Shown here: piece by piece, positions 32,317-40,948 of the stretch
How positions within the stretch are numbered: position 1 is the stretch's first letter
Layout of the letters: each line of letters begins with the position of its first letter
Assembly: GCA_003481005.1 (NCBI GenBank)
Contig: QUKC01000004.1
Span: 1-64,000, forward strand
DNA: 64,000 nt
Direction: 5' to 3'
Source of the DNA: Firmicutes bacterium TM09-10
GTDB taxonomy: Bacteria; Bacillota; Clostridia; Lachnospirales; Lachnospiraceae
The notes under the pieces: model-generated
What the model was told of the DNA's origin: nothing
What the model saw: the letters and a program-made list of their open reading frames with translations, nothing else
Databases searched by the model: none
Translations under genes and position numbers: made by a program

Positions 32317-33675
32317 ATGAAAAAGAAATTAGTAGGCGTGTTATTGACAGCAGCAATGGCTGTATCTGCACTGGCAGGCTGCGGCAGCAAGGAGGCAGCA
32401 GCACCTGCAGAAAGCAAGGCTGCAGAAGAAAAGACAGAAACTGTGCAGGAAGCGACAGAAGAAGCTGAGGCTGCAGAAGGGGAAGAAGTCCTGACCGTAT
32501 GGTGCTGGGATCCTAACTTTAATGTATATGCGATGAAGCAGGCAGAAGCACTTTATCAGAAGGATCATCCGAATTTCAAACTGGATATTCAGGAAAAGGT
32601 ATATACCGATATTGAACAGAGTCTGATCACTGCAGCAGAAGCTGGAAACTACGATACTTTGCCGGATATCTTCCTGATGCAGGATTATTCCTTCCATAAA
32701 GATGTTGCAAACTATCCGGAGATCTTTACAGAGCTGACAGATTCCGGCATCGATTTCTCTCAGTTCTCCGGCGGTAAGCTTGCAGATTCTACCGTAGATG
32801 GCAAGCATTACGGAATTCCCTTTGATAACGGTGCAACGATCATGGCGATTCGCTCTGATATGGTAGAAAAAGCAGGACTGACTGTAGAAGATTTCAAGGA
32901 TACTACATGGTCTGAATTTATGGAACTTGCAAAGAAGGTAGTGGATGCCAATGGCGTACCGATGCTGACAAGCTCCGGCGGTTCGGAAATCGTAATTGAA
33001 ATGTTGCAGTCCGCAGGTGCGTCTCCCATGCAGGACGGCGAAGTGAAGCTGGTAGATAATGCAGCACTGAAGAAAGCAATCGAAGTATACAAACAGCTGA
33101 TCGATGAAGGAATCATGGTAGATTACACAGACTGGGATCAGTACATCGCTTCCATGAACAAAGGCGAGGCTGCCGGTGTGATCCAGGGCTGCTGGATTAT
33201 GTCCTCCATTCAGGCTGCTGAAGACCAGAGCGGCGAATGGGCGATCGTGAACATGCCTGCACTGGACGAAATTGACGGCGCAACCAATTATGCAAACTGC
33301 GGCGGCGCAAGCTGGGCAGTATCCTCTAACTGCAAAAACACAGAGCTTGCATTTGACTTCTTAAATGCAACCTTTGGCAGCAGTGTAGACCTGTATGACG
33401 AGCTGCTTCCGAATGCAGGCGTGATCGCAAGCTACCTGCCTGCAGCAGCTTCTGATGCATATGGCGAAGCTTCTGAATTCTACGGCGGACAGGCTGTTTA
33501 TAAGGATATCGTGGAATTTGCAGGAAAGGTTCCCGGAATCGATTACGGCGCATATTATTCTGATATCAGAAGCGCGCTGACTGATGCCATCACCAATGTC
33601 GTACAGAATGGTGCGGATGTTGAGACAGAAATCCAGAATGCACAGGATACGGTAGAATTTAACATCAGCGAATAA
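32317..33675 (+). CDS. ABC transporter sugar-binding lipoprotein
   Basis: The 452-residue protein is a solute-binding protein of the carbohydrate class (family 1-like). It has a lipoprotein signal with lipobox ALAGCG (Cys about 21), then an acidic Ala/Glu-rich linker, then the binding domain with aromatic residues (LTVWCWDPNFN) suited to sugar stacking. It should sit outside the membrane and deliver sugar to the two permeases. ATG 32317 follows AAGGAGG. Genes further on encode a GH112 phosphorylase and a probable GH136 enzyme, so the cargo is probably a galacto-N-biose or lacto-N-biose oligosaccharide. No ATPase gene is present; a shared MsiK-type ATPase elsewhere must serve. Confidence 0.9.
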   Translation: MKKKLVGVLLTAAMAVSALAGCGSKEAAAPAESKAAEEKTETVQEATEEAEAAEGEEVLTVWCWDPNFNVYAMKQAEALYQKDHPNFKLDIQEKVYTDIEQSLITAAEAGNYDTLPDIFLMQDYSFHKDVANYPEIFTELTDSGIDFSQFSGGKLADSTVDGKHYGIPFDNGATIMAIRSDMVEKAGLTVEDFKDTTWSEFMELAKKVVDANGVPMLTSSGGSEIVIEMLQSAGASPMQDGEVKLVDNAALKKAIEVYKQLIDEGIMVDYTDWDQYIASMNKGEAAGVIQGCWIMSSIQAAEDQSGEWAIVNMPALDEIDGATNYANCGGASWAVSSNCKNTELAFDFLNATFGSSVDLYDELLPNAGVIASYLPAAASDAYGEASEFYGGQAVYKDIVEFAGKVPGIDYGAYYSDIRSALTDAITNVVQNGADVETEIQNAQDTVEFNISE

Positions 33676-33688
33676 ACATATGAACCAG

Positions 33689-33725
33689 TACCGGGAATGC
33701 AGCGTATTGCGTTCCCGGTATTTTT
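33689..33725 (+). terminator. Stem-loop between binding-protein and permease genes
   Basis: TACCGGGAA (33689-33697) and TTCCCGGTA (33712-33720) pair perfectly, followed by five T. Located 14 bases after the binding-protein stop. It probably lets the binding protein be made in excess over the permeases, as in other sugar importers. Confidence 0.8.
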
Positions 33726-33753
33726 ATCCAGGAAGTATACAGGAGAGAGCAGT

Positions 33754-34638
33754 ATGCAGAAAAAAGCGAAGATGAGTCTGGAAAAAAGACATAATCTGAC
33801 CGGTTGGGCTTTTCTGATCCCGGCGGCACTTCTGATTTTTGTCTTTTGCTTTTATCCGATGGTGCAGGCACTGATCCTTTCTTTTTCCAAAAAAGGGACG
33901 GGTGGGAGCATCTTTGCCGGATTGGCAAATTACCAGAGAATTTTAAAGGATAAGACATTCCAGCAGTGTCTGTTCAATACCGTTTTTTATTTTATCATTC
34001 AGGTTCCGGTGATGCTTGTGCTGGCGCTGGGACTTGCACAGCTGTTAAATAATCCCAAGATCAAAGGAAAAGGTATTTTCCGTACGCTGATCTTTTTGCC
34101 CTGTGCAACATCACTGGTATCCTATTCGATGATCTTTAAATCTTTGTTTGCCCAGGATGGACTGGTCAACAATGTGATCACTGCCATCGGATTTTCCAGA
34201 ATAGACTGGTTTCAGAATGCCTGGGCAGCCCGCTGGGTGATCATCCTTGCACTGATCTGGAGATGGACAGGCTATAACATGGTCTTTTATCTGGCCGGAC
34301 TGCAGAATATTGACTATTCCGTATATGAAGCGAGCTATATTGACGGAGCGACACCGTTTCAGCAGTTTTTGAAGATTACGGTTCCGCTGCTGAAGCCTAC
34401 GATTTTGTTGACTGCGATTATGTCCACATCAGGAACCCTGCAGCTGTTTGATGAATCGGTCAACCTGACAGCAGGAGGCCCTGGAAAATCGACGATGACG
34501 CTGGCACATTATATTTACAATATTTCCTTTGTAGAAACGCCGAAATTTAACTATGCGGCGGCATTATCTGTGTTTATCCTCGTCAGCGTAGCAATTTTGT
34601 CAGCCATTCAGATGAAAGTAGGTGACAAGCGTGACTAA
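33754..34638 (+). CDS. ABC sugar permease 1 (MalF type)
   Basis: This 294-residue protein has six predicted membrane spans and the EAA loop (YEASYIDGATPFQQFLKITVPLLKP region, residues about 190-215) that touches the ATPase. It belongs to the carbohydrate CUT1 permeases. ATG 33754 follows AGGAGAG; an in-frame upstream ATG lies inside the stem-loop. The stop overlaps the next permease start. It forms the channel with that permease. Confidence 0.92.
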   Translation: MQKKAKMSLEKRHNLTGWAFLIPAALLIFVFCFYPMVQALILSFSKKGTGGSIFAGLANYQRILKDKTFQQCLFNTVFYFIIQVPVMLVLALGLAQLLNNPKIKGKGIFRTLIFLPCATSLVSYSMIFKSLFAQDGLVNNVITAIGFSRIDWFQNAWAARWVIILALIWRWTGYNMVFYLAGLQNIDYSVYEASYIDGATPFQQFLKITVPLLKPTILLTAIMSTSGTLQLFDESVNLTAGGPGKSTMTLAHYIYNISFVETPKFNYAAALSVFILVSVAILSAIQMKVGDKRD

Positions 34639-35437
34639 AGTAAAAACAGCTTTTTCTTATGTGATTTTAATTCTTGCCAGTTTTTTGTCGGCGTTTCCGC
34701 TTTACTATATGATCTGCGGGGCGACCAATACCAGTATCGACATTGTGCGCGGAAGATTACTGCCGGGAACCCATCTTCTGGAAAATTTCCAGACACTGAT
34801 CGCGACGCAGAATCTCGGACGTGCGATGTTTAATTCCTTCCGAAATGCCATTATCATCACGGTAGTTGCGCTGCTGGTCTGCTCGATTGCAGGCTATGGC
34901 TTCGAAATCTACCATGATAAAGGAAAAGATATTTTGATGAGCATCCTGCTGCTGGCAATGATGCTGCCATTTGTTGCAATCATGATTCCGCTGTTTAAAA
35001 TGTTTTCTGCATGGAAGCTGGTCAATACCTGGATTGCGCTGGCACTGCCGTCGATTTCGACGCCGTTTTTGATCATGATGTTCCGACAGGCTGCACGCTC
35101 TTTTCCACATGATATCATCGAGGCCTCCAGACTGGAAGGACTCAGTGAGATCAAGATCTTTTTCACGATGTTTCTTCCGATCATGAAGTCTACTTACGGA
35201 GCAGCAATGACGGTAACATTCATGAATGCGTGGAATAACTATCTGTGGCCGACGATTATTTTACAGGATAAAAATCAGATTACGATGCCGATGCTGGTTG
35301 CCAATTTAAAGAGCGGATACAGCGTGGATTATGGAATGCTGATGCTTGGAGTCCTGATCTGTACCCTTCCGACCGCGGTCATCTTTTTATGTCTGCAGAA
35401 GAGCTTTGCAAACGGAATTGCAGGAGCAGTGAAATGA
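34631..35437 (+). CDS. ABC sugar permease 2 (MalG type)
   Basis: The second CUT1 permease, about 268 residues with six spans and the EAA loop (IEASRLEGLSEIKIFFTMF). It starts with GTG, most likely 34631, overlapping the previous stop by eight bases; GTG 34622 is also in frame. It overlaps the next ORF start (ATGA at 35434), so translation is coupled through the cluster. Confidence 0.92.
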   Translation: MTKVKTAFSYVILILASFLSAFPLYYMICGATNTSIDIVRGRLLPGTHLLENFQTLIATQNLGRAMFNSFRNAIIITVVALLVCSIAGYGFEIYHDKGKDILMSILLLAMMLPFVAIMIPLFKMFSAWKLVNTWIALALPSISTPFLIMMFRQAARSFPHDIIEASRLEGLSEIKIFFTMFLPIMKSTYGAAMTVTFMNAWNNYLWPTIILQDKNQITMPMLVANLKSGYSVDYGMLMLGVLICTLPTAVIFLCLQKSFANGIAGAVK

Positions 35438-35895
35438 GAAGAGCATACGCGTTATCAGAAGAGGAATTTTGCCGGGCAGAGGCAGAGCTTGAGCTCGCGG
35501 TATCACTGGGGCTGATTGGGCAGGCGGGCTTTGATGCGCTGGAACAGCGGCGCCTGCAGAAAAACGAAGAAAACCGCAGAAAAAAAGCTGCCGGAGAAGT
35601 TTTTTACGGACCCTGCAGCTTTACCAGACCGATGTATCTGCAATATGAGCTGACCAGATTCCGACTGGAATTTGCTCTTCCTTCCAGGACAGTACGGGAT
35701 TCTGGATATTGCCCTGAGATAACAGAAGCACAGAAAAGGGCATTTTATCAGGAAAATCAGGATCTGCTGACGCGCGCGCAGGGAGATCTGTTTTCCTATG
35801 AAGAAATCGAAGCAGTGATCGAAAAAAGACTGAGGGAGGCGGCTTATGACAGACTGGTGCAGGACATATTATGTCAGTCAGAAACACGGGAATGA
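35434..35895 (+). CDS. Small helical protein, candidate GH136 partner (GH136-I/LnbY-like)
   Basis: The 153-residue protein is predicted helical and charged, with no signal peptide or membrane span. It resembles no enzyme I know. Its place, overlapping the permease by four bases and the beta-helix gene by 50 bases, suggests that it and the next protein are made together. In gut Clostridiales the GH136 lacto-N-biosidase has a helical partner (domain I, or the chaperone LnbY) needed to fold the beta-helix catalytic part. This gene is the natural candidate for that partner, though it is shorter than described domains of about 220 residues. That function is inference from context. Confidence 0.55.
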   Translation: MRRAYALSEEEFCRAEAELELAVSLGLIGQAGFDALEQRRLQKNEENRRKKAAGEVFYGPCSFTRPMYLQYELTRFRLEFALPSRTVRDSGYCPEITEAQKRAFYQENQDLLTRAQGDLFSYEEIEAVIEKRLREAAYDRLVQDILCQSETRE

Positions 35896-37159
35896 CCAAA
35901 ACAGCGGAATAAGCAGTGCAGAGCCATACGCCAGTCTTTTTGCGATCAACCGTTTGAAGCTGCAGCCAGGTGACCGGATTTTGCTGGAAAACAATTCCGT
36001 ATTTGTCGAACAGTTTTTACAGATTACGGACAGCGGGACGAAGGATTTACCGATTGTGATCGGTGCATATGAGGATCGGACGCAAGCAGAGCAGAATCCG
36101 CCGGTTATCGCAGCAAACGGGCAGGGAATCTGGTATCAGGATTATGGATGTGAGCTGGATTCCCCGGCACATACCAGGAACGGATATGTATCGTCTGCGG
36201 TATTGTTGTATGATGCAGAATATGTGACGCTGCAGGATCTCGAGCTGACAAACAGCGGGCAGGCTATTATCGGGGAATGCTACAGTGCACCGGATAAAAT
36301 GAACCGAACCGGAGTTGCCGTCGCTGCGAGGGATAAAGGTGTCAGAAGCGGGATTACGCTGCGCAATCTCGTCATCCACGACGTCAATGGAAATGTGTAC
36401 GACAAGCATATGAACAACGGCGGTATCTATATGACGGCGCAAAAGCCCATCGCAGGGATCACAGAAGCTGCGCGTTTCCGGGATGTGACAGTAGAAGGCT
36501 GTTATGTAGACCGGGTGAGCCGCTGGGGAATTGCAGTCGGTTATACTTATGCGCATGCCGCTTTTGCTGGAGCAGAGCTTTCGGAAGAAGCGTTTTTAAA
36601 GTATGGACACGAAAATATTACGATTCGGGATAATTATGTGAAGCGGTCAGGAGGCGATGCGATTACTGTAATGTATGCGTTAAGACCTGTGGTGGAACAT
36701 AACTGTTCGGACAGCGCGGCGCAGGAGATCAACGACCGGATTTACCGGGAGCCCCAGAAGCGGGGCGGAAAAGTGGCAGCTGCGATCTGGCCGTGGAAAT
36801 GTAAGGACGCGCTGTTTCGGTTTAATGAGGCAGCAGATACGAGGCTGAATCAGGATGGAATGGCATACGATGCGGATTCCGGAGACGGGACGGTGTATGA
36901 ATATAATTTCAGCAGACAGAATGAGGGCGGCTGCGTGATGTTCTGTCTGGAGGAAGCAATTCACAGCCGGTTTTGCAACAATGTGAGCTTCGATGACCTT
37001 TCCGGGACGATCAGTCCGGCGCAGAATCCGGATGCCCTGCTTTCTCACAACAGGTATTATGTCCGGAAAGGAATACCGTTTGTCCGAAAAAATATGGACG
37101 GTGGAACGTATACGCAGAAAGCGGATGAAATTATTTTGCTGGAGGAGGAAGAACGATGA
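35846..37159 (+). CDS. Right-handed beta-helix protein, probable GH136 lacto-N-biosidase catalytic subunit
   Basis: The 437-residue protein is a parallel beta-helix (many NxTIRDN-like turns, e.g. YGHENITIRDNYVKRSGG). GH136 enzymes release lacto-N-biose from lacto-N-tetraose-type chains and use two Asp seven residues apart (Asp411/Asp418 in the bifidobacterial LnbX, as I recall). Here QDGMAYDADSGDG gives Asp337 and Asp344 with that spacing. There is no signal peptide, so it acts in the cytoplasm on imported oligosaccharide. The gene overlaps both neighbours (50 bases upstream, ATGA with GH112). Pectate-lyase-like or other beta-helix enzymes are the alternative. Confidence 0.7.
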   Translation: MTDWCRTYYVSQKHGNDQNSGISSAEPYASLFAINRLKLQPGDRILLENNSVFVEQFLQITDSGTKDLPIVIGAYEDRTQAEQNPPVIAANGQGIWYQDYGCELDSPAHTRNGYVSSAVLLYDAEYVTLQDLELTNSGQAIIGECYSAPDKMNRTGVAVAARDKGVRSGITLRNLVIHDVNGNVYDKHMNNGGIYMTAQKPIAGITEAARFRDVTVEGCYVDRVSRWGIAVGYTYAHAAFAGAELSEEAFLKYGHENITIRDNYVKRSGGDAITVMYALRPVVEHNCSDSAAQEINDRIYREPQKRGGKVAAAIWPWKCKDALFRFNEAADTRLNQDGMAYDADSGDGTVYEYNFSRQNEGGCVMFCLEEAIHSRFCNNVSFDDLSGTISPAQNPDALLSHNRYYVRKGIPFVRKNMDGGTYTQKADEIILLEEEER

Positions 37160-39318
37160 GGGAGCGGACAGGGAGAGTGACGATTCCGACAAATCTGGAC
37201 ATCGTGCCGGAAACGATAGAATTGATGAAACGATGGGGCGCAGATGCGATCCGGGATTGTGATGGAACAGAATTTCCCAGGGAGCTGGTTGAAACCGGTG
37301 CAAAGATTTATGCGACCTATTATACGACCAGAAAAGACAATGAATGGGCGAAGAAAAATCCGGACGAGGTGCAGCAATGCTATATCATGTCGGCCTTTTA
37401 TACGGCGGTTGATAAAACGCTGAAAATTCCGCTGATGAAAGGCATTTCTAAAGAGTTGATGGAGGTCAATACACGGGATGATATTCGGCGCTGGTGGGAG
37501 GTAATCGACCGCTCGACCGGAGCTGTTGTAGATTGCGCGCAGTGGGAATACGAGGAAGAAAGCGGAAATGTGGTCATTCATGACGCAGAGCTGTTCCATG
37601 AATATACCGTCAGCTTTTTAGCTTATATCATCTGGGACCCGGTGCATATGTACAATGCCGTGACGAATGAGTGGAAGGATTTTGAACATCAGATCACCTT
37701 TGATGTCCGGCAGCCTAAAACCCACAAATATTCCATGGAGCGGCTGAAAAAATACTGCGAAGAGCATCCGTATGTGAATGTCATCCGCTATACGACGTTT
37801 TTCCACCAGTTTACGCTGTTGTTTGACGAATTAAAACGCGAAAAATATGTGGACTGGTACGGGTATTCCGCGTCTGTCAGCCCGTATATTTTAGAGCAGT
37901 TTGAAAAAGAGGTCGGCTATCGGTTCCGCCCGGAATTTATTATCGATCAGGGCTATTACAACAACCAGTATCGCGTGCCTTCGAAGGAATTTCTGGATTT
38001 TCAGGCATTTCAGCGTCGGGAAGTCGCAAAGCTTGCAAAGGAAATGGTGGATATCACCCACGAATACGGCAAGGAAGCGATGATGTTTTTAGGCGACCAC
38101 TGGATCGGAACAGAGCCCTTTATGAAGGAATTTGCAACGATCGGTCTGGATGCGGTAGTAGGAAGCGTCGGAAACGGAAGCACGCTGCGCCTGATTTCCG
38201 ATATTGAGGGCGTAAAGTATACAGAGGGAAGATTTTTACCGTATTTCTTTCCGGATACCTTCCATGAGGGCGGCGACCCGGTAAAGGAAGCAAAGGAAAA
38301 CTGGATCACGGCGCGTCGTGCGATCTTGAGAAAGCCCATCGACCGGATCGGGTATGGCGGTTATTTAAAGCTCACGCTGGATTTCCCGGAGTTTCTGGAT
38401 TATGTGGAAAGCGTCTGCAACGAGTTCCGGGAGCTGTATGAGAACATTCGCCAGACGACGCCATACTGCGTCAAAAAGGTTGCAGTGTTAAACAGCTGGG
38501 GAAAAATCAGGAGCTGGGGCTGTCATATGGTGCATCATGCACTGTATCAGAAGCAAAATTACAGCTATGCCGGTATTATTGAAGCGCTCAGCGGTGCACC
38601 CTTTGAGGTATCGTTCCTTTCGTTTGACGATATTTTAGCCGATCCGAGCCTGTTAAAGGAAATCGATGTCATCATCAATGTAGGTGACGGGGATACAGCG
38701 CATACCGGCGGAGCAGCGTGGGAAAATCCTGCGGTAGCGGCGGCAATCAGGAAGTTCGTATACGAGGGTGGAGGCTTTATCGGAGTCGGAGAACCCTCCG
38801 GACATGCATATCAGGGACATTATCTGCAGCTCGCTGACCTGATCGGCGTGGAAAAAGAAACCGGATTTACCTTAAACTATGACAAGTACAACTGGGAAGA
38901 GCATCCGGAACATTTTATCCTGCAGGATATCACAAAGCCGGTGGATTTTGGCGAAGGCAAGAAAAACATGTACGCCTATGCCGACACTGAGATTCTGGTG
39001 CAGCGCGACCGGGAGGTGCAGATGGCTGTCAATGCGTTTGGAAAAGGGCGCAGCGTTTACATCAGCGGTCTGCCCTACAGCTTTGAAAACAGCCGGATTT
39101 TGTACCGCAGTATTCTGTGGAGTGCCCACGGTGAGGACATCCTGCATTGCTGGTACAGTGAAAACTTCAACGTAGAAGTGCATGCATATGTGGAAAACGG
39201 AAAATACTGTGTGGTCAACAATACTTACGAACCGCAGGAAACGACCGTATACTGCGGAGACGGCAGCAGCTTTTTTCTGAAGCTGGAAGCTAATGAGATC
39301 AAGTGGTATAGCATCTGA
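37156..39318 (+). CDS. 1,3-beta-galactosyl-N-acetylhexosamine phosphorylase (GH112)
   Basis: This enzyme splits lacto-N-biose or galacto-N-biose with phosphate into galactose-1-phosphate and GlcNAc or GalNAc, saving ATP. The 720-residue length and sequence (RVTIPTNLDIVPETIELMKRW, WGADAIRDCDGTEFP, FLGDHWIGTEPF) are those of GH112. Asp314 in the GDHWIG segment aligns with the general acid of the bifidobacterial enzyme. It has no signal peptide. The start overlaps the previous stop by four bases. It is the last gene of the AraC-ABC-GH136 cluster, whose likely foods are human-milk or mucin glycans. Galactose-1-phosphate and hexosamine steps must be elsewhere. Confidence 0.95.
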   Translation: MRERTGRVTIPTNLDIVPETIELMKRWGADAIRDCDGTEFPRELVETGAKIYATYYTTRKDNEWAKKNPDEVQQCYIMSAFYTAVDKTLKIPLMKGISKELMEVNTRDDIRRWWEVIDRSTGAVVDCAQWEYEEESGNVVIHDAELFHEYTVSFLAYIIWDPVHMYNAVTNEWKDFEHQITFDVRQPKTHKYSMERLKKYCEEHPYVNVIRYTTFFHQFTLLFDELKREKYVDWYGYSASVSPYILEQFEKEVGYRFRPEFIIDQGYYNNQYRVPSKEFLDFQAFQRREVAKLAKEMVDITHEYGKEAMMFLGDHWIGTEPFMKEFATIGLDAVVGSVGNGSTLRLISDIEGVKYTEGRFLPYFFPDTFHEGGDPVKEAKENWITARRAILRKPIDRIGYGGYLKLTLDFPEFLDYVESVCNEFRELYENIRQTTPYCVKKVAVLNSWGKIRSWGCHMVHHALYQKQNYSYAGIIEALSGAPFEVSFLSFDDILADPSLLKEIDVIINVGDGDTAHTGGAAWENPAVAAAIRKFVYEGGGFIGVGEPSGHAYQGHYLQLADLIGVEKETGFTLNYDKYNWEEHPEHFILQDITKPVDFGEGKKNMYAYADTEILVQRDREVQMAVNAFGKGRSVYISGLPYSFENSRILYRSILWSAHGEDILHCWYSENFNVEVHAYVENGKYCVVNNTYEPQETTVYCGDGSSFFLKLEANEIKWYSI

Positions 39319-39410
39319 GGCTGCATGTAAAAGGTAAAATTCGTATCCGGGCAGGAGACTGAGTTTGGCTTCTGTCGGGGCGGTGCAAAACAGAAAAAAA
39401 GGAAAAATGG

Positions 39411-39447
39411 AAACCGGCAGGGCTGATTGGGCACCTGTCGGTTTTTT
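39411..39447 (+). terminator. Terminator of the importer/GH112 operon
   Basis: AAACCGGCAGG (39411-39421) pairs with CCTGTCGGTTT (39434-39444), one G-T, followed by six T. The remaining 316-base gap up to 39635 shows no gene that I can support. Confidence 0.85.
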
Positions 39448-39634
39448 ATTTCCTGTTGTGTAAAAGATAAAAACGGTGCATAATCGTAAAGAGACGGGTT
39501 GGCGCAGATCTGGCGCAGACCCGTCGTCGGGAATCGTATTTTCGGCAGCGATTGCCGGAATTTTGCGCAGCACCGAAATCATATTTTTGGCTGTACGGCA
39601 GCGGGAAATCAATTTTGGGACAGGAATTTTTGAC

Positions 39635-40666
39635 ATGACACAACAGGAAGCATATAAAATCCTTGGAATCACGGAGGAAGAAATCGAGGCGGCCGGGGCA
39701 GTGCCGGAAGCTACAGAAGCAGCAGGAGCGAGTACGGAAACGTCCCAAAGCTTTGACAATGCGTTTCAGAATTTTAACCGACAGGCAGTTGAGCGCCTGA
39801 TCAAGAAAAAATATCGTCAAAGGATACTAAATGCACATCCGGACGTCCAGCCGGAGGAAGAGACGGAATACAGTGCGCAGCAGTTAAATTATGCGTATGC
39901 GTATTTGAAAAAGAACGGCTGGTATGATGGACATGTGTCTAAAAAGTCGTATCAGGTGAAATCCCGTGCGTCAAAAACACAGGTCTGGGATGCACCAGTC
40001 AACCTGCGGGCGTGGCGCGAACGGGAAATTTATTCCTATGCGGAGGACAGTGAAGGCGCAAAAATCGGGTATTTTAAAATCGCAGCAGGAAAATATATCT
40101 GGAAGACAGAAGAGGATTTTTCCCTGTTCCAGAAAAGCATTTTCGCCTGCGCATCGCAGATTTTGGAAGAAGTAGAGCGCAAAAAACAGATATATAAAAG
40201 TGAGCGGCTCCGCATGCAGACGCTGGCGGCTCTGGTTTATTTATTGGCACAGCAGTTTCTGAACAGCACGGCGCTGTTAAAAGAGCTTGGACAGGAGCAG
40301 AAAGCGGACGCAGAAGGCAACCGGATTTTTCTGATTCCGGCGATGCTGGAACTGACCGGAAACATCCAGGCAGCCGAGGGCGAAGTGATCTCCCCGAAGC
40401 GCCTGACCAAACACCGCCTTTATGTAAAAAACAGCCAGGGCGAAGAACTGGGCTACCTTTCGTTTCGGGACGATTGCATGTACTATGTTGTCATCCCGCT
40501 GATGGAACAACGCCGTGTAAAGGTTCGCATGAAAGCTGATGAGGGCAAAAAGGCAGCCTGCCAGAAGCTGAATTTTTATGTAAAGCTTTTGGAAAAAGAT
40601 ACGGCAGGCATGCCGGAAAGCGTGAATCTGCAGATCGAACAGCTGCTAAACGACTATACGAGGTAG
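39635..40666 (+). CDS. J-domain protein
   Basis: The 343-residue protein begins with a J-like domain: EAYKILGITEEEIEAA, a helical part interrupted by an acidic Ala/Glu/Thr insert, KKKYRQRILNAHPDVQPE with the HPD motif, then QLNYAYAYLKKNGW. J domains stimulate DnaK ATPase. The remaining 240 residues match no known substrate-binding domain. Two weak repeated strands (IGYFKIAAGKYIWK and LGYLSFRDDCMYYVV) may be duplicated beta domains. ATG 39635 is chosen because the J domain starts there; longer frames upstream add a poor stretch. It probably recruits Hsp70 to some special client. Confidence 0.8.
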   Translation: MTQQEAYKILGITEEEIEAAGAVPEATEAAGASTETSQSFDNAFQNFNRQAVERLIKKKYRQRILNAHPDVQPEEETEYSAQQLNYAYAYLKKNGWYDGHVSKKSYQVKSRASKTQVWDAPVNLRAWREREIYSYAEDSEGAKIGYFKIAAGKYIWKTEEDFSLFQKSIFACASQILEEVERKKQIYKSERLRMQTLAALVYLLAQQFLNSTALLKELGQEQKADAEGNRIFLIPAMLELTGNIQAAEGEVISPKRLTKHRLYVKNSQGEELGYLSFRDDCMYYVVIPLMEQRRVKVRMKADEGKKAACQKLNFYVKLLEKDTAGMPESVNLQIEQLLNDYTR

Positions 40667-40723
40667 CGCGCAGCAAGAGAATGTCGCTTGCCCGAAACCG
40701 GAAAGCATAGTATGATGATATCA

Positions 40724-40781
40724 GGGATCCAAGTTCAGAAGCCGCCGTGCTTGCACGTGGCGGCTTCTGAATTTGGATCCC
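40724..40781 (+). repeat. Long hairpin repeat (CCGTGCTTGCACG family)
   Basis: GGGATCCAAGTTCAGAAGCCGCCGTGC pairs with its mirror at 40755-40781 with few mismatches. It ends GGATCCCGC, without a T-run. The core CCGTGCTTGCACG also occurs at 27738 and 40898, and this hairpin shares AAGTTCAGAAGC with the one at 40883. Confidence 0.75.
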
Positions 40782-40882
40782 GCAAGACATGAGGAAGCAG
40801 CGATTTACGAAGTAAATCAGCGGATTCCGAATGTCATCGGATTGCGGAGCAATCCAGTGATATCATTCGCAGCATAAAAGAC

Positions 40883-40927
40883 AAGTTCAGAAGCAGCCGT
40901 GCTTGCACGGGGCGGCTTCTGAATTTT
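40883..40927 (+). terminator. Hairpin before the radical SAM gene, same repeat family
   Basis: AAGTTCAGAAGC-A-GCCGTGC pairs with GCACGG..GCTTCTGAATTT and ends in four T (40923-40926). It begins 66 bases before the radical SAM start. It may attenuate read-through. Confidence 0.55.
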
Positions 40928-40948
40928 AAATAGAAAAGGAGGAAACGC

